A stretch of 64,000 nt of DNA from Actinoplanes teichomyceticus ATCC 31121 (GCF_003711105.1 NZ_CP023865.1:6865001-6929000); one strand, 5' to 3'; shown: positions 51,463 through 62,288, counted from the stretch's first letter. Numbers and translations: made by a program. The notes: a model not told the origin generated them from the letters alone.

Positions 51463-51948
51463 TCAACTCGGAAGACCACCGAAACGGTGGCTACGCCACA
51501 AATGAGACAAGGCGAACACTTTGAGCTCAAATTGCGGGTCAGCCGCGAAGAATCCCCCGTCGTACGGCGCGTGAAGTTGCACGCTGGCGCCGGAGTCCAG
51601 ATAGACCGAGACCACCTTGCGCCGCCCGCGCCGCTCGGCGCGCAGGTCCACCACCCGGTTCCACGGCGCCTCGCCCTCGCCGAGCAGCGACGACGTCCGG
51701 ATGCCTCGGGCACCCACCTGCACCCCGGTCCGCCGCCCGGACATGAGCCCGAGCACCACCCCGAGCAGCAGCGGCCCGAGCACCAGCACCGCCCACGACC
51801 ACCCGGGCGGGCTGATCGGACCGGGCCAGGCCAGCGTGGCGATCACCCCCGTCGTGACACTCGCCACCGCGCTCAGCGCGCCGAGATACAGGCCGTGGCC
51901 GAGCGCTTGCCGGAAGGTCGGCCGGAACGTCGGGGATGCAGCTTCCAT
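51463..51948 (-). CDS. Membrane protein with PH-like C-terminal region, unknown function
   Basis: 161 residues. Two hydrophobic segments (about 20-40 and 48-66) precede a soluble part with GARGIRTSSLLGEGEAPWNR and VVDLRAERRGRRKVVSVYLD, a pattern seen in bacterial PH-like domains. No specific function can be given. A longer frame from 52152 is the antisense of msrB and was rejected. Confidence 0.65.
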   Translation of the reverse strand: MEAASPTFRPTFRQALGHGLYLGALSAVASVTTGVIATLAWPGPISPPGWSWAVLVLGPLLLGVVLGLMSGRRTGVQVGARGIRTSSLLGEGEAPWNRVVDLRAERRGRRKVVSVYLDSGASVQLHAPYDGGFFAADPQFELKVFALSHLWRSHRFGGLPS

Positions 51949-52021
51949 GGACGGCTCAACGGCGCGGCCCGGCGCGTCGCCGCACCGTCGGTGCGACGGC
52001 GTACGACGTACGGTTGACGGC

Positions 52022-52426
52022 ATGGCAACCGAAGAGACCACGCTGCCGACCACCGAGGACGAGTGGCGGATCCGGCTCGATCCGGAGGAGTTCCGGGTGC
52101 TCCGCGAGGCCGGCACCGAGGCGCCCTGGACCGGTGAGTACGTCGACACCAAGACCGAGGGGATGTACCGCTGCCGCGGCTGCGGCGCGGAGCTCTACCC
52201 GAGCGACACCAAGTTCGACAGCCACTGCGGCTGGCCGTCGTTCGACGACGCGATTCCCGGCGCGGTCAAGGAGATCGAGGACCGCAGCCACGGCATGGTG
52301 CGCGTCGAGATCCGCTGCGCACGCTGCGACGGGCACCTCGGGCACGTGTTCCGGGGCGAGGGCTTCACCCCGAAGAACACTCGGCACTGCGTGAACAGCC
52401 TGTCGATCAGGCTCGACCCGAAGTGA
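52022..52426 (+). CDS. msrB: Peptide-methionine (R)-S-oxide reductase
   Basis: 134 residues. Structural zinc is held by C51, C54, C99 and C102 (CRGC, CARC); catalytic Cys C123 is in RHCVNSLSI, and C69 in SHCGWPSF is a likely resolving residue. Repairs oxidised methionine in proteins. Full length for the family. Confidence 0.95.
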   Translation: MATEETTLPTTEDEWRIRLDPEEFRVLREAGTEAPWTGEYVDTKTEGMYRCRGCGAELYPSDTKFDSHCGWPSFDDAIPGAVKEIEDRSHGMVRVEIRCARCDGHLGHVFRGEGFTPKNTRHCVNSLSIRLDPK

Positions 52427-52430
52427 TCAA

Positions 52431-52532
52431 CGGGGCCGGGTCCGCGCGGCGACGCGGCCCCCGAATCACTCAGCGACGCGGGGCCGAACCGCGTAGCGGC
52501 ACGGGGCCGGGTTCGCGCGGCGATGCGGCCCC
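52431..52532. repeat. Intergenic repeat between msrB and the DHFR gene
   Basis: A 31-bp unit at 52431-52461 recurs with two changes at 52502-52532, with degenerate copies between. It starts a few bases after the msrB stop. Confidence 0.75.
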
Positions 52533-52571
52533 GGCGCCGCCCACCGGCCGGTGATCACCCCGGGGTGCCGA

Positions 52572-53063
52572 TCACGCGCCGCCGTGCGGTGTCCCGGCGC
52601 GACGGACCAGATCCTCGACGACGAACCGGACCCCGTTCGGCGCGGTCCGCCAGCCGGTCGAGGCGGTCACCGCCCACTCCGGGCCGAGCCCGGGCGCGAA
52701 GGTGTCGCCGGGGACGTGCAGGTCGATCGTCGTACGCACGATGTGGCCGGCCCGCGGCAGGAAGGCGGCATAGACCGCCGCGCCACCCATCACCCAGAAA
52801 TCGTCCTCGCCGATGTCAGCCGGGTCGTGGGCCACGTCGGCGCCCTCCGCCCGCCAGGACCGGTCCCGGGTGAGCACCACGTTGCGCCGGCCCGGCAGCG
52901 GCCGGCGCGGCAGCGAGTCCCAGGTGGCCCGACCCATCACCACCGTGGCGCCCATCGTGCGCTCCTTGAAGATCCGTTGCTCGCCGGGCACGTGCCACGG
53001 GATGCCGCCGCCGGCGCCGATCACCCGGTCCGCGGCCTCGGCCCAGATCAGGTGGACGGTCAC
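52572..53063 (-). CDS. folA: Dihydrofolate reductase
   Basis: 163 residues from a GTG that overlaps the thyA stop (GTGA). Family marks: [23 protein letters not shown] (with the conserved Trp), [12 protein letters not shown] and [13 protein letters not shown]. Regenerates tetrahydrofolate consumed by ThyA, consistent with coupled translation. Confidence 0.93.
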   Translation of the reverse strand: MTVHLIWAEAADRVIGAGGGIPWHVPGEQRIFKERTMGATVVMGRATWDSLPRRPLPGRRNVVLTRDRSWRAEGADVAHDPADIGEDDFWVMGGAAVYAAFLPRAGHIVRTTIDLHVPGDTFAPGLGPEWAVTASTGWRTAPNGVRFVVEDLVRRAGTPHGGA

Positions 53064-53860
53064 ACCGCCACCGGCGCCTTGATCGCGGGGTGGTGCCGGT
53101 AGTCGACCAGGGTGAAATCGGTGTACCGGTAGTCGAACAGGCTGGGCGCCGCGGCGATCCGGAGTTCCGGGAACGGCAGCGCCGGCCGGGACAGCTGCTC
53201 GCGCACCTGCTCGACGTGGTTGTCGTAGATGTGGCAGTCGCCGCCCACCCAGATGAAGTCGCCCGGCGCCAGCCCGACCTGGTCGGCGATCATCCGGGTC
53301 AGCAGGGCGTACGAGGCGATGTTGAACGGCACGCCCAGGAACAGGTCGGCGCTGCGCTGGTAGAGCTGGCAGGAGAGCCGGCCGTCGGCCACGTAGAACT
53401 GGAACATCGCGTGGCAGGGCATGAGGGCCATCTGGTCCAGCTGCCCCACGTTCCACGCCGAGACGATCATGCGACGGGAATCCGGGTCCCTGCGCAGCGT
53501 GTCGAGCAGCGCGGCGATCTGGTCGATGCTGCCACCGTCCGGCGTGGGCCAGGAGCGCCACTGGTAGCCGTAGACCGGGCCCAGCTCGCCGGTCTCCGAG
53601 GCCCACTCGTCCCAGATGGTCACGCCCTGCTCGTGCAGCCACCGGACGTTCGTGTCGCCGCGCAGGAACCAGAGCAGCTCGACGGCGATCGACTTGAAGT
53701 GCACCCGCTTGGTGGTGATCAGCGGGAAGCCCCGGGACAGGTCGTAACGCAGGCGCTCGCCGAAGAGGCTGCGGGTGCCGGTCTGTGTCCGGTCGCTCTT
53801 CGGGGTGCCGGTCTCCAGCACCCGCCGGAGCAGTTCTTCGTATTGGGTGTCGACGGCCAT
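53060..53860 (-). CDS. thyA: Thymidylate synthase
   Basis: 266 residues. The catalytic Cys is C149 in [12 protein letters not shown]; folate and dUMP motifs [23 protein letters not shown] and HIYDNHVEQ are intact. The ATG at 53860 gives normal family length; upstream frames have no such similarity. First gene of a two-gene operon with the reductase. Confidence 0.95.
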   Translation of the reverse strand: MAVDTQYEELLRRVLETGTPKSDRTQTGTRSLFGERLRYDLSRGFPLITTKRVHFKSIAVELLWFLRGDTNVRWLHEQGVTIWDEWASETGELGPVYGYQWRSWPTPDGGSIDQIAALLDTLRRDPDSRRMIVSAWNVGQLDQMALMPCHAMFQFYVADGRLSCQLYQRSADLFLGVPFNIASYALLTRMIADQVGLAPGDFIWVGGDCHIYDNHVEQVREQLSRPALPFPELRIAAAPSLFDYRYTDFTLVDYRHHPAIKAPVAV

Positions 53861-54009
53861 GGCCAGAACCGTAGCGCCCGGCACGGGCGCCCCGGCCGCA
53901 AGGCGCATCACAAAGCAACGTGCCTCACGAAAACCCGCCCGACGACGGACCCCGGCCCGGTACGACCGGCGGGAGAGCGCCCGCACGGCCGCACCGGACC
54001 GGCCCCGAG

Positions 54010-54615
54010 CTAGGCGCGCAGCCTCCCGGCGACGGTGACGATGCGTCGGGCCAGGTGGTCCAGCGCGGCCAGCTGCACCTCGGTCAGCGGGGCGTCGTTG
54101 CTGCCGCCGGTGACGTGCGAGACGCCGTACGGGTTGCCGTCGGCGAACTTGAGCGGGTCGGTGTATCCGGGCGCGACCACGACCCCGCCGAAGTGATAGA
54201 TCGTGTGGTAGAGCGCCAGCAGCGTCGACTCCTGGCCGCCGTGCGCGGTCTGGCTCGCGGTGAACCCGGCGTACGCCTTGTCCGCCAGCTGTCCCCGCGC
54301 CCACTGCGGGCCGAGCGTGTCGAGGAACTGCTTGAGCTGGCTGGCCACGTTGCCGTAGCGGGTCGGTGTGCCGAACAGCACCGCGTCGGCCCAGACGACG
54401 TCGTCCGCGGTGGCCCGGGGCTCGTCCTTGGTGCTGTCGAAGTGCTGGCTCCAGGCCGCGTTCGAGGCGATCGCCTCCGGCGGGGCCAGCTCGGCGACCT
54501 GACGCAGGCGTACCTCGGCGCCCGCCTTCTCCGCCGCCTCCCGCAAGCGCCGCGCCATGGCGTGCACGGTGCCGGTCGCCGAGTAGTAGACGATCGCCAG
54601 TTTGACGTCTGCCAC
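54010..54615 (-). CDS. wrbA: NAD(P)H:quinone oxidoreductase, WrbA type
   Basis: 201-residue flavodoxin-like protein from a GTG with GGAGGAGGGG upstream. FMN-binding [12 protein letters not shown] near the N terminus, [19 protein letters not shown], and [18 protein letters not shown] match the WrbA family. Two-electron quinone reduction protects against redox stress. Located between thyA and the small glycogen-binding-like gene. Confidence 0.9.
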   Translation of the reverse strand: MADVKLAIVYYSATGTVHAMARRLREAAEKAGAEVRLRQVAELAPPEAIASNAAWSQHFDSTKDEPRATADDVVWADAVLFGTPTRYGNVASQLKQFLDTLGPQWARGQLADKAYAGFTASQTAHGGQESTLLALYHTIYHFGGVVVAPGYTDPLKFADGNPYGVSHVTGGSNDAPLTEVQLAALDHLARRIVTVAGRLRA

Positions 54616-54681
54616 GATGCCCCTCCTCCAGAGAATGTTTGCCGACTCAAGCAAATCCCCCGGAGCGTCCCGGCGAAACGT

Positions 54682-54936
54682 CTACAGGTGCAGTTCGCCG
54701 CCCTCCGGGTCGTCGAACCAGACGCCGCCGGTCGCCAGATAGCGGAACGTGTAGTCCCCCGGCTCCAGCGGCACGCTGACCGTGCGGGTGCCGTTGCGGC
54801 GCACCTGCATCTCGTGCTTGCCGGGCTGCCAGTCGTTGAAGGTGCCGACCACGCTGACCACGCCGGACGGCTCGTCCGCCGGAAGGCAGAAGGTCACCCG
54901 GGTCTTGTTGCCGAACAACTTGCTGCGCTTGATCAT
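54682..54936 (-). CDS. Small isoamylase early-set (CBM48-like) domain protein
   Basis: 84 residues that are nearly all one immunoglobulin-like sheet domain: VSVVGTFNDWQPGKHEMQVR, GDYTFRYLATGGVWFDDPEG. In larger enzymes this domain binds glycogen or starch. Stand-alone copies in actinobacteria have unknown roles. The ATG at 54936 has GGAGGACG upstream. Confidence 0.8.
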   Translation of the reverse strand: MIKRSKLFGNKTRVTFCLPADEPSGVVSVVGTFNDWQPGKHEMQVRRNGTRTVSVPLEPGDYTFRYLATGGVWFDDPEGGELHL

Positions 54937-55019
54937 GGCGTCCTCCACAGGCCGTAGCCTCTTGACTACAACGGCGGGACCGGCTACTGAGTGACGACGC
55001 GCCGCAATACGCTGTGGCG

Positions 55020-55460
55020 ATGCACCCCGAACCGCACGACGAGCTGCGCGTCGCCTCGTTCCGTGATCTCACCACCGCCACGCTGTACGACATCCTCCGC
55101 CTGCGCAGCGACGTGTTCGTGGTCGAGCAGGACTGCGCCTACCCCGACCTGGACGGCCGCGACACCGAACCCGGTACCCGACACCTATGGTTCTCCCGTG
55201 ATCACGAGGTGCGGGCGTATCTGCGGATTCTCGATGACCATGGAGTGGAACGCATCGGCCGGGTGGTGACCGCGAAGACCGCACGCGGCGCCGGGCTGGC
55301 CGGCCGGCTGATGGAGCACGCGCTGGAGATCATCGGCAGCCGGCCCAGCGTGCTCGACGCCCAGTCCTACCTGGTCGGGTTCTACGCGCGCTACGGCTTC
55401 GCCCCGACCGGGCCGGAGTACGTCGAGGACGGCATCCCCCACGTACCCATGGCCCGGTGA
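55020..55460 (+). CDS. GNAT-family acetyltransferase, ElaA-like
   Basis: 146 residues. The ElaA pattern is LYDILRLRSDVFVVEQDCAYPDLDGRD and, near the end, GFYARYGFAPTGPEYVEDGIPHVPM. The GTG at 55014 is an alternative start two codons earlier. Substrate unknown. Confidence 0.85.
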   Translation: MHPEPHDELRVASFRDLTTATLYDILRLRSDVFVVEQDCAYPDLDGRDTEPGTRHLWFSRDHEVRAYLRILDDHGVERIGRVVTAKTARGAGLAGRLMEHALEIIGSRPSVLDAQSYLVGFYARYGFAPTGPEYVEDGIPHVPMAR

Positions 55461-55490
55461 GCGCGGAACCGCCCTGCGCCGGCCGGCGGC

Positions 55491-56192
55491 TCAGGGCAGC
55501 GCGTTGACCAGCTCGCTGATCGACCGCCGCCGGCCGGTGTAGAACGGCACCTCCTCGCGGACGTGCCGGCGCGCCCGGGAGGCCCGCAGGTCCCGCATCA
55601 GGTCGACGATCCGGTACAGCTCGTCCGCCTCGAACGCGAGCATCCACTCGTAGTCGCCGAGCGCGAACGACGCCACCGTGTTCGCCCGCACGTCCGGGTA
55701 CCCGCGGGCCATCCGGCCGTGCTCGGCGAGCAGCTCCCGGCGCTCGGCGTCGGGCAGCAGGTACCACTCGTAGGAGCGGACGAACGGGTAGACGCAGATG
55801 TACGGCCGGGCCTCCTCGCCGGCCAGGAACGCCGGCAGGTGGCTCTTGTTGAACTCGGCCGGCCGGTGCAGCGCCATCTGCGACCAGACCGGGGTCAGGT
55901 GCCGGCCCAGCGCGGTGCGCCGGAACAGCGAGTACGCCTCCTGCAGCTGGTCCGGGTCGCTGCAGTGCCACCAGATCATCAGGTCCGCGTCGGCCCGCAG
56001 TCCGGACACGTCGTACGTGCCGCGGATCGTCACGTCCTTCGCCGCCAGCTGCTCGAACAGCCCGTCGACCTCGCCGGCCAGCTCGTCGCGCAGCGCCGGC
56101 AGCGGGCTGGTCGCCCGGAAGACCGACCACATCGTGTAGCGGATGGTGGCGTTCAGCTCGTTGATCCGAGCCGCGTTGGTCTGCTCGCTCAC
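55491..56192 (-). CDS. hemQ: Coproheme decarboxylase HemQ
   Basis: 233 residues of the chlorite-dismutase-like fold. Converts coproheme to haem b, the last step of the coproporphyrin-dependent route. Motifs: [30 protein letters not shown], the conserved [17 protein letters not shown]. The GTG start overlaps the hemY stop by GTGA. It is the third of three collinear haem genes; ferrochelatase (CpfC) is not in the window. Confidence 0.93.
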   Translation of the reverse strand: MSEQTNAARINELNATIRYTMWSVFRATSPLPALRDELAGEVDGLFEQLAAKDVTIRGTYDVSGLRADADLMIWWHCSDPDQLQEAYSLFRRTALGRHLTPVWSQMALHRPAEFNKSHLPAFLAGEEARPYICVYPFVRSYEWYLLPDAERRELLAEHGRMARGYPDVRANTVASFALGDYEWMLAFEADELYRIVDLMRDLRASRARRHVREEVPFYTGRRRSISELVNALP

Positions 56193-57580
56193 ACTGCCTC
56201 CAAATAACTGTTCACATCGTCCGCCGCCCGCTCGCCGCCGGCCACACAGACCGGGATACCCACGCCGTCCACCGCGGCGCCGGCCAGCGCCAGTCCGGCC
56301 GGCAACGCGGCCCGGACCGCGGCCACCCGGTCCGGGTGGCCGGGGGCGTACTGCGGCAGAGCGCCGCCCCAGCGCTGGATCCACGAGGCGCCCGCCGCCG
56401 GCAGCGACCCGCCGACCAGCTCACCCAGCTCCCGGTGGGCGATCGCGAGCAGCGCCTGGTCGCTGAGCTGCAACCGGTCCTCCTCGCCGGCCCGGCCCAG
56501 CGAGGCCCGCACGATCACCGGCCCGTCCGGCCCGGCCAGGTGCGGCCACTTGCGGGTGAAGAACGTCGCCGCCTTGACCAGCGTGCCCTCCCCCGGCGGG
56601 ACCAGGAAACCGGACAGCTCGGGCAGCGGGGTGCCCGGCGGCAGCGCCATCGCGGCCAGCGCGACGCTGGCGTACTCCAGGTCCCCGAGCGTCTCGGCGG
56701 CCTCCGGCGCGACGTCGGCGAGCAGCCGGGCCGCCGGCTTCGCCGGCACCGCTAGGATCACCGCGTCCACGTCGTCGGTCTGCGGTTCGGGTGCGGGCCC
56801 CAGCGTGAGCTGCCACCGATGCCCGGTACGGCGGATGCCCCGCACCGGCAGCCCGAGACTGATCCGGGCCCGGGCGGCGCCGGCGGCCGCTCCGATCAGG
56901 CGGCTCATCCCGCCGTCGACGGCCGCGAACACCGGCCGGCCCGGGGTGCGCTTGCTCAGCGCCTGGGCCGCCCGGACCGCGCCGCGCAGCGTGTGCTCGG
57001 TCTCCGCGGTGCGGGCCAGCTGCGGCATCGTGGCGCGCAGCGAGAGCTGGTCGGCGCGGCCCGCGTAGACGCCGCCGAGCATCGGGTCGACCAGCCGGTC
57101 CACCACCTGGGCGCCGTACCGCGAGCGGACCAGCTCGCCGACCGCGATGTCCTCGCCGGGCGCCAGCAGCGGGCGGCCGGTGTCGCGGTCCGCGTCCGGC
57201 TCCGGCACGGCCACCCCGTCCAGCGTCGACAGGTCACCGGGCACGCCGACCAGGGTGCCGGCCGGGACCCGGGTCAGCCGCCCGCCGATCACCAGCGCGG
57301 CCGGCTGGGGCGCCGGGTGCACCAGGGCGTCGCCCAGGCCCAGCCGGCGGGCGAAGGCCACCGCCGGCGAGTCGCCGCCGTCGCCCGCGGCGTTCAGGAA
57401 CGACTCGGCGCCGCGCTCGACCGGCAGGCCGGCCAGCTCGCCGGTACGCAGTTTGCCGCCCAGGGCGCCGCTCTGCTCGTACACGATGATCTCGGTGTCC
57501 GGCGGGCTGACATCCCGCAGACGCACGGCGGCCGCCAGGCCGGCGATGCCGCCGCCGATGACCGCGATCCGCTTCCGCAC
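56189..57580 (-). CDS. hemY: Coproporphyrinogen III oxidase (HemY/CgoX)
   Basis: 463-residue FAD enzyme. The dinucleotide motif [15 protein letters not shown] is at the N terminus, then [25 protein letters not shown] and the C-terminal [15 protein letters not shown] close the FAD site. In monoderm bacteria this enzyme oxidises coproporphyrinogen, feeding HemQ. The GTG at 57580 has GGGAGGG upstream. hemE lies 213 bp upstream on the same strand. Confidence 0.93.
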   Translation of the reverse strand: MRKRIAVIGGGIAGLAAAVRLRDVSPPDTEIIVYEQSGALGGKLRTGELAGLPVERGAESFLNAAGDGGDSPAVAFARRLGLGDALVHPAPQPAALVIGGRLTRVPAGTLVGVPGDLSTLDGVAVPEPDADRDTGRPLLAPGEDIAVGELVRSRYGAQVVDRLVDPMLGGVYAGRADQLSLRATMPQLARTAETEHTLRGAVRAAQALSKRTPGRPVFAAVDGGMSRLIGAAAGAARARISLGLPVRGIRRTGHRWQLTLGPAPEPQTDDVDAVILAVPAKPAARLLADVAPEAAETLGDLEYASVALAAMALPPGTPLPELSGFLVPPGEGTLVKAATFFTRKWPHLAGPDGPVIVRASLGRAGEEDRLQLSDQALLAIAHRELGELVGGSLPAAGASWIQRWGGALPQYAPGHPDRVAAVRAALPAGLALAGAAVDGVGIPVCVAGGERAADDVNSYLEAV

Positions 57581-57793
57581 GCTTCCACCCTCCCAGGCCG
57601 CTTCCGCGCCCACCCGGCGGGGTCCGCCGCTGTGAGCTTCGGCTGGTTCTCCCGGGTTGTCCGGGCCGGTTCAGCCCCGCCGGGAGGCGCCAGCCGCCGG
57701 GCCGCCGCGGGTGTCCGGCGCCTCCGGGACGCCCGGACGGCCCGCCGGAAGAGTGCCCGACCAGCGGCCCCGGGCCCCAGGGCCATTGGTCCT

Positions 57794-58828
57794 CTAGCCG
57801 GCCGAGGCCTCGTGCACCAGGGCGACCAGGCGGGTGAGGATGTCCGGGTCGGTCTCCGGCATGACGCCGTGACCGAGGTTGAACACGTGGCCCGGGGCGG
57901 CGCGGCCCTGCTCCAGCACCCGCCGGGCCTCCCGCTCGACCACCTCCCAGCCGGCGAACAGGACCGCCGGGTCGAGGTTGCCCTGCACCGCCCGGTCCGG
58001 ACCGATCCGCCGGGTGGCCACGTCCAGCGGAGTACGCCAGTCCACCCCGACCACGTCGGCGCCGGCCTCGCCCATCGCCTCCAGCAGCACCGCGGTGCCC
58101 ACCCCGAAATGGATCCGCGGCACCCCGGCGTCGGCCAGCCCGCCCAGCACCCGGGCCGAGTGCGGCATGACGAACTCGCGGTAGTCCGCCTCGGAGAGCG
58201 CGCCGGCCCACGAGTCGAACAGCTGCACCGCGCTCACCCCGGCGTCCACCTGCGTGCGCAGGAACGCCAGCGTGATGTCGGCGAGCCGGGTGAGCAGCGC
58301 GTGCCACAGCCGCGGCGCGCCGTACATCATCGCCTTGGTCTTCAGGTACGTCCGCGACGGGCCGCCCTCGATCAGGTAGCTGGCCAGCGTGAACGGCGCC
58401 CCGGCGAACCCGATCAGCGGGGTGGCGCCGAGCTCGGCGACCAGCAGCCGCACCGACTCGGCGACGAAGTCCACGTCGTCCGCGGTGATCGGGCGCAGCC
58501 GGGCCAGGTCGGCCTCGGTGCGCACCGGATCGGCGACCACCGGGCCGGTGCCGGCCACGATGTCCAGGTCGATGCCGGCCGCGGCGATCGGCACCACGAT
58601 GTCGCTGAACAGGATGGCCGCGTCCACGCCGTGCCGGCGCACCGGTTGCAGGGTGATCTCGGTGACCAGGTCCGGCCGGCGGCACGACTCGAGCATCCCG
58701 ATCCCCTCGCGGATCTTGCGGTACTCGGGCAGCGAACGCCCGGCCTGCCGCATGAACCAGACCGGCGTGTGCGGGCCGGGCAGGCCACGGCACGCGCGAA
58801 CGAACGGGGAATCGCTGAGAACCGTCAC
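57794..58828 (-). CDS. hemE: Uroporphyrinogen decarboxylase
   Basis: 344 residues from the GTG at 58828. Signature [16 protein letters not shown] near the N terminus and [27 protein letters not shown] and GNLDPAVLF further on are diagnostic. It removes four carboxyl groups to make coproporphyrinogen III. Longer frames have N-terminal residues unlike the family. Divergent from the DUF3000 gene across 82 bp. Confidence 0.95.
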   Translation of the reverse strand: MTVLSDSPFVRACRGLPGPHTPVWFMRQAGRSLPEYRKIREGIGMLESCRRPDLVTEITLQPVRRHGVDAAILFSDIVVPIAAAGIDLDIVAGTGPVVADPVRTEADLARLRPITADDVDFVAESVRLLVAELGATPLIGFAGAPFTLASYLIEGGPSRTYLKTKAMMYGAPRLWHALLTRLADITLAFLRTQVDAGVSAVQLFDSWAGALSEADYREFVMPHSARVLGGLADAGVPRIHFGVGTAVLLEAMGEAGADVVGVDWRTPLDVATRRIGPDRAVQGNLDPAVLFAGWEVVEREARRVLEQGRAAPGHVFNLGHGVMPETDPDILTRLVALVHEASAG

Positions 58829-58910
58829 CGCGTCATCGTGCCACGTGAGTACGGACGCCCGGCGGCGCGGCGGACGGCTACCGGGGCGTAGATCGGCATA
58901 CTCTTCCCCC

Positions 58911-59483
58911 ATGGCGTCCCCCTCCGCTGTTCCCGAGGCGTTCACCCGCGCGGTGGCCGGGCTGCGCGCGGACTCGCCACGGCCGGAGATCCTGCTCGAG
59001 GAGATCGCCGCGCCGCAGCGGCTCGCGCCCTACGCTTTCGCGCTCAGCGCCACCGTCCTGCGGTCCGGCGAGGAGGTCGCGAGCGGCCGGCTGATCCTGC
59101 TGCACGAGCCGGCCGGGCACGACGCCTGGCGCGGCGACCTGCGCCTGGTCACCCTGGTCACCGCGGAGCTGGAGACGGACCTGGCCACCGATCCGCTGCT
59201 GCCCGCGGTGGCCTGGACCTGGCTGACCGACGGCCTGGACCAGCACGCCGCCGCCTACACCGCGATCGGCGGCACGGTGACGCAGACCGCGTCGACCCGC
59301 TTCGGCGAGCTGGCCGGCCCACCGCCGACCGCCGACCTGGAGGTCCGCGCCTCGTGGACCCCGACCTCCGGCGACCTCACCGCGCACCTGCGCGGCTGGT
59401 GCGTCATGCTGTCGTCGACCGCGGGACTGCCCCCGCCCGGCGTCTCGTCGCTCGCCGACCGTCACCGCACCCCGGCCACCTGA
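58911..59483 (+). CDS. DUF3000 protein
   Basis: 190 residues, an actinobacteria-specific family without known function, recognised by [22 protein letters not shown] near the start and [17 protein letters not shown] near the end. In many actinobacteria it sits between hemE and an RNase D gene, as here, although a protease gene intervenes. Probably a conserved housekeeping factor. Confidence 0.85.
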   Translation: MASPSAVPEAFTRAVAGLRADSPRPEILLEEIAAPQRLAPYAFALSATVLRSGEEVASGRLILLHEPAGHDAWRGDLRLVTLVTAELETDLATDPLLPAVAWTWLTDGLDQHAAAYTAIGGTVTQTASTRFGELAGPPPTADLEVRASWTPTSGDLTAHLRGWCVMLSSTAGLPPPGVSSLADRHRTPAT

Positions 59484-59586
59484 CCGTCCGGTCAGCCGGC
59501 GGGTGGCGCGGGGACGGACGCCGGCTCGGCCGCACGGCCTGCGGGCGGGGCTTACCGGTCGTACCGGGAAATCGGCAGCGGACCGG

Positions 59587-60726
59587 TCAGCAGACGTCGA
59601 ACGTCTGGCAGGCGGTGGCGATCGGGATGGCCAGACCGATGCCCTCGGCATCGCGGGCCTTGGCGGTGGCCAGGCCGACCACCTGGCGGCTGGTGTTGAC
59701 CACCGGCCCGCCGGAGTTGCCCGGGTTGATCGGGGCGTCGAACTGGATCGTCGGGCCGTCCGCGTCGTCCTCGCGGAAGGCGCTGATCACGCCGGTGGTG
59801 ACGGTGTCGTCGAGGCCCAGCGGAGCGCCGACCACGACGACCTGCTGGCCCGGCCGGACCTGCCCGGCGGCCACCCCGATCGGCTTGATCCGCTGCTTGG
59901 CGCGGAGCAGGGCGAGGTCCTTGGCCTCGTTCACCTCGACGATCGTCGCCGAGATGCGGGTGGCGCCGCGTTCCAGGGAGACCGTGCGGCCGCCGGCGTT
60001 CCAGGCCTGTTCGACCACATGGAAGTTGGTGAACAGGGTGGTGCTGCCGCCGGTGGCTCCGGCGCCGACCGCGAACGCGGTGCCGGTGAAGTCCCCGGCC
60101 CGGACCCGGAACACGCTGGGCAGGACCGCGGTGGAGATGCCCTCCGGGTTGAAGACGCCGGCCAGGGCCTTCTCCAGCTGGGCGCTGCGGCCCTGCTCGC
60201 CGGCCACCGCGGAGGCCAGGTCGTTGCTGCTGCGGATCATGGATTCGATCCGGTACGCCTGCCAGCCGGTCACCACGAGCAGCAGCAGGACCAGTCCGAG
60301 GATCACCGGCCGGCCCCGGCCGGCGCCGGCCGGGGCGGACGCCCGGGAGCCGGTCGCCGGAGCGTCGAAGGCCGGCACGCGCAGGTCCGGATAGTCCGGC
60401 CCGGTGTGGCCGGGATCCGGGTAGCCGGACCCGGTGTGCCCGGGATCCGGGTGGCCGGGCCCGGTGTAGCCGGGGTCCGGGTGGCCCGCGGCGACCGGCT
60501 GGGCCGGCGGCGCGGGCGGCTGGTGGTACCGCCGGCCGGTCCGGTGCGGCTCGGCCACGCCGGGCTCGTCCCAGACCGGGCCCGGCTCCCAGGAGCTCTC
60601 CGGCTGACCGGCCCACGGATCCTCCGGGCGGCGGTAGCCGTCGTCGTACCGGTCCGCGTAGCGGTCCCGACCCCGGCGGGGCTGCGGCGAACCGGCTGGG
60701 GTGAAGGGCTCGTAAGTGGCGGTCAT
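59587..60726 (-). CDS. Membrane-anchored trypsin-like serine protease
   Basis: 379 residues. A disordered cytoplasmic N terminus (with an HPDPGHTG-type repeat at 82-114) is followed by one membrane helix at about 141-155 and an extracytoplasmic protease domain: catalytic His in FTNFHVVEQ, Asp in EAKDLALLR, Ser in NPGNSGGPVV. No PDZ domain, so it resembles actinobacterial HtrA-like or MarP-like proteases. The ATG at 60726 was chosen; a longer frame from 60888 overlaps the RNase D promoter. Confidence 0.87.
   Translation of the reverse strand: MTATYEPFTPAGSPQPRRGRDRYADRYDDGYRRPEDPWAGQPESSWEPGPVWDEPGVAEPHRTGRRYHQPPAPPAQPVAAGHPDPGYTGPGHPDPGHTGSGYPDPGHTGPDYPDLRVPAFDAPATGSRASAPAGAGRGRPVILGLVLLLLVVTGWQAYRIESMIRSSNDLASAVAGEQGRSAQLEKALAGVFNPEGISTAVLPSVFRVRAGDFTGTAFAVGAGATGGSTTLFTNFHVVEQAWNAGGRTVSLERGATRISATIVEVNEAKDLALLRAKQRIKPIGVAAGQVRPGQQVVVVGAPLGLDDTVTTGVISAFREDDADGPTIQFDAPINPGNSGGPVVNTSRQVVGLATAKARDAEGIGLAIPIATACQTFDVC
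60391..60490 (-). repeat. In-frame 30-bp minisatellite in the protease gene
   Basis: Three units at 60391-60420, 60421-60450 and 60451-60480 plus part of a fourth, encoding the 10-residue unit HPDPGHTGPG. Confidence 0.9.
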
Positions 60727-60872
60727 CCGGCACGGCCTCCCAAGGGCGTCGGCGTGGCACCCGGGTATACGCAGCCGGCCGCGCAATGGTTGAACCGGGA
60801 AGTCGATCGAGAAATCGGCGCGCCGGGACCCGGCTGCGCGCGCCTCGGGTGCGGCCCCCGTACGGTTACGGA

Positions 60873-62180
60873 GTGACCGACGAAGCACCCCTGCGCCGTC
60901 GGGACGCGCCGGAGTCAGCAGGGGACGGACCGCACGCAGTGCCGCCCGGCCCGAGTTCTGGCGGTTCCGAGGCTGTTCCCCTGACGGCGCCCCGCGATGG
61001 CACCCCCGCTCCCGTGGAGAGCGCCGACGACCTGGCCGAGGTCGTCGCCCGGATGGCCGCGGGCACCGGGCCCGTGGCCGTGGACGCCGAACGCGCGTCC
61101 GGCTACCGATACACCCAGCGGGCGTACCTGGTGCAGCTGCGCCGGGCCGGCGCCGGCACCGTGCTGATCGACCCCTTGCCGCTGGACGACCTGCGCACCC
61201 TGGACGCGGCCCTGGCCGACACCGAGTGGGTGCTGCACGCCGCCAGCCAGGATCTGCCGTGCCTGGCCGAGCTCGGGATGAAGCCGCGCCGGCTGTTCGA
61301 CACCGAGCTGGCCGCCCGGCTCGCCGGGTTCGAGCGGGTCGGCCTGGCCGCGCTCACCGAGCAGCTGCTCGGCTTCTCGCTGGAGAAACACCACTCGGCG
61401 GCGGACTGGTCGACGCGGCCGCTGCCGGAGTCCTGGCTGACGTACGCCGCGCTCGACGTCGAGCTGCTCACCGACCTGCGCGACCTGCTCGCCGCGGAGC
61501 TGGACCGGCAGGGCAAGGCGGCCTGGGCGGCGGAGGAGTTCGCCGCGCTGGTGGCCGGCGCGGACCGGCCGCCGCGGGTGCGCGCCGATCCGTGGCGGCG
61601 CACCTCGGGCATCCACCGGGTGCGCGGCGCGCGGGCCCAGGCCCGGGTCCGGGCGCTGTGGTACGCCCGGGACGGCATCGCCGCCCGCCGGGACACCGCG
61701 CCGGGCCGGGTGCTGCCCGACTCGGCGATCGTGGCCGCGGCCGAGGCCGATCCGAAGGACGAGCGCACCCTGCTCGCCATCTCCGGGTTCGGCGGCCGTT
61801 CGGTGCGCCGGCTCGCCAAGATCTGGCTGGACGCGCTGGATCAGGCGCGGGCCCTGCCGGACGAGGCGCTGCCGGTGAACCAGCCGGTGGAGGGACCGCC
61901 CCCGCCGCACCGCTGGGCCGAGCGCGACCCGGTGGCCGCCGCCCGGCTGGCCCGGTGCCGGCAGGTGGTGGTGGGCACCGCGGAGACCTACCGGCTGCCC
62001 CCGGAGAACCTGATCAGCCCGGACTTCATCCGCCGGCTGGCCTGGTCGCCGCCGGACGACATCTCCGCGCGGACGGTCAGCGACACGCTGCGCGGCTTCG
62101 GGGCCCGCAACTGGCAGGTCGGCCTGATCGCCGAGCAGCTCGCCGCGGTCCTGCCGGCCCCGGCCACGGAGGCCGGATAG
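60873..62180 (+). CDS. rnd: Ribonuclease D
   Basis: 435 residues. DEDD exonuclease motifs: VAVDAERASGYRYTQRAYLV (motif I), LHAASQDLPCLAEL, and WLTYAALDVELLTDL (motif III). An HRDC domain follows. It trims 3' ends of structured RNAs such as tRNA precursors. The N-terminal about 50 residues before the nuclease domain are low complexity. The GTG at 60873 was chosen. Confidence 0.92.
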   Translation: MTDEAPLRRRDAPESAGDGPHAVPPGPSSGGSEAVPLTAPRDGTPAPVESADDLAEVVARMAAGTGPVAVDAERASGYRYTQRAYLVQLRRAGAGTVLIDPLPLDDLRTLDAALADTEWVLHAASQDLPCLAELGMKPRRLFDTELAARLAGFERVGLAALTEQLLGFSLEKHHSAADWSTRPLPESWLTYAALDVELLTDLRDLLAAELDRQGKAAWAAEEFAALVAGADRPPRVRADPWRRTSGIHRVRGARAQARVRALWYARDGIAARRDTAPGRVLPDSAIVAAAEADPKDERTLLAISGFGGRSVRRLAKIWLDALDQARALPDEALPVNQPVEGPPPPHRWAERDPVAAARLARCRQVVVGTAETYRLPPENLISPDFIRRLAWSPPDDISARTVSDTLRGFGARNWQVGLIAEQLAAVLPAPATEAG

Positions 62181-62288
62181 CCCCCGCGGACGGCGACTTG
62201 TGAACTACACGGAGGGTCTGGCAGCCTCTAGTTACCGGCGAGTAGCATTGCCGGCACATTAGGGTTCACGCCCGCAAGGAGGCTTGCT

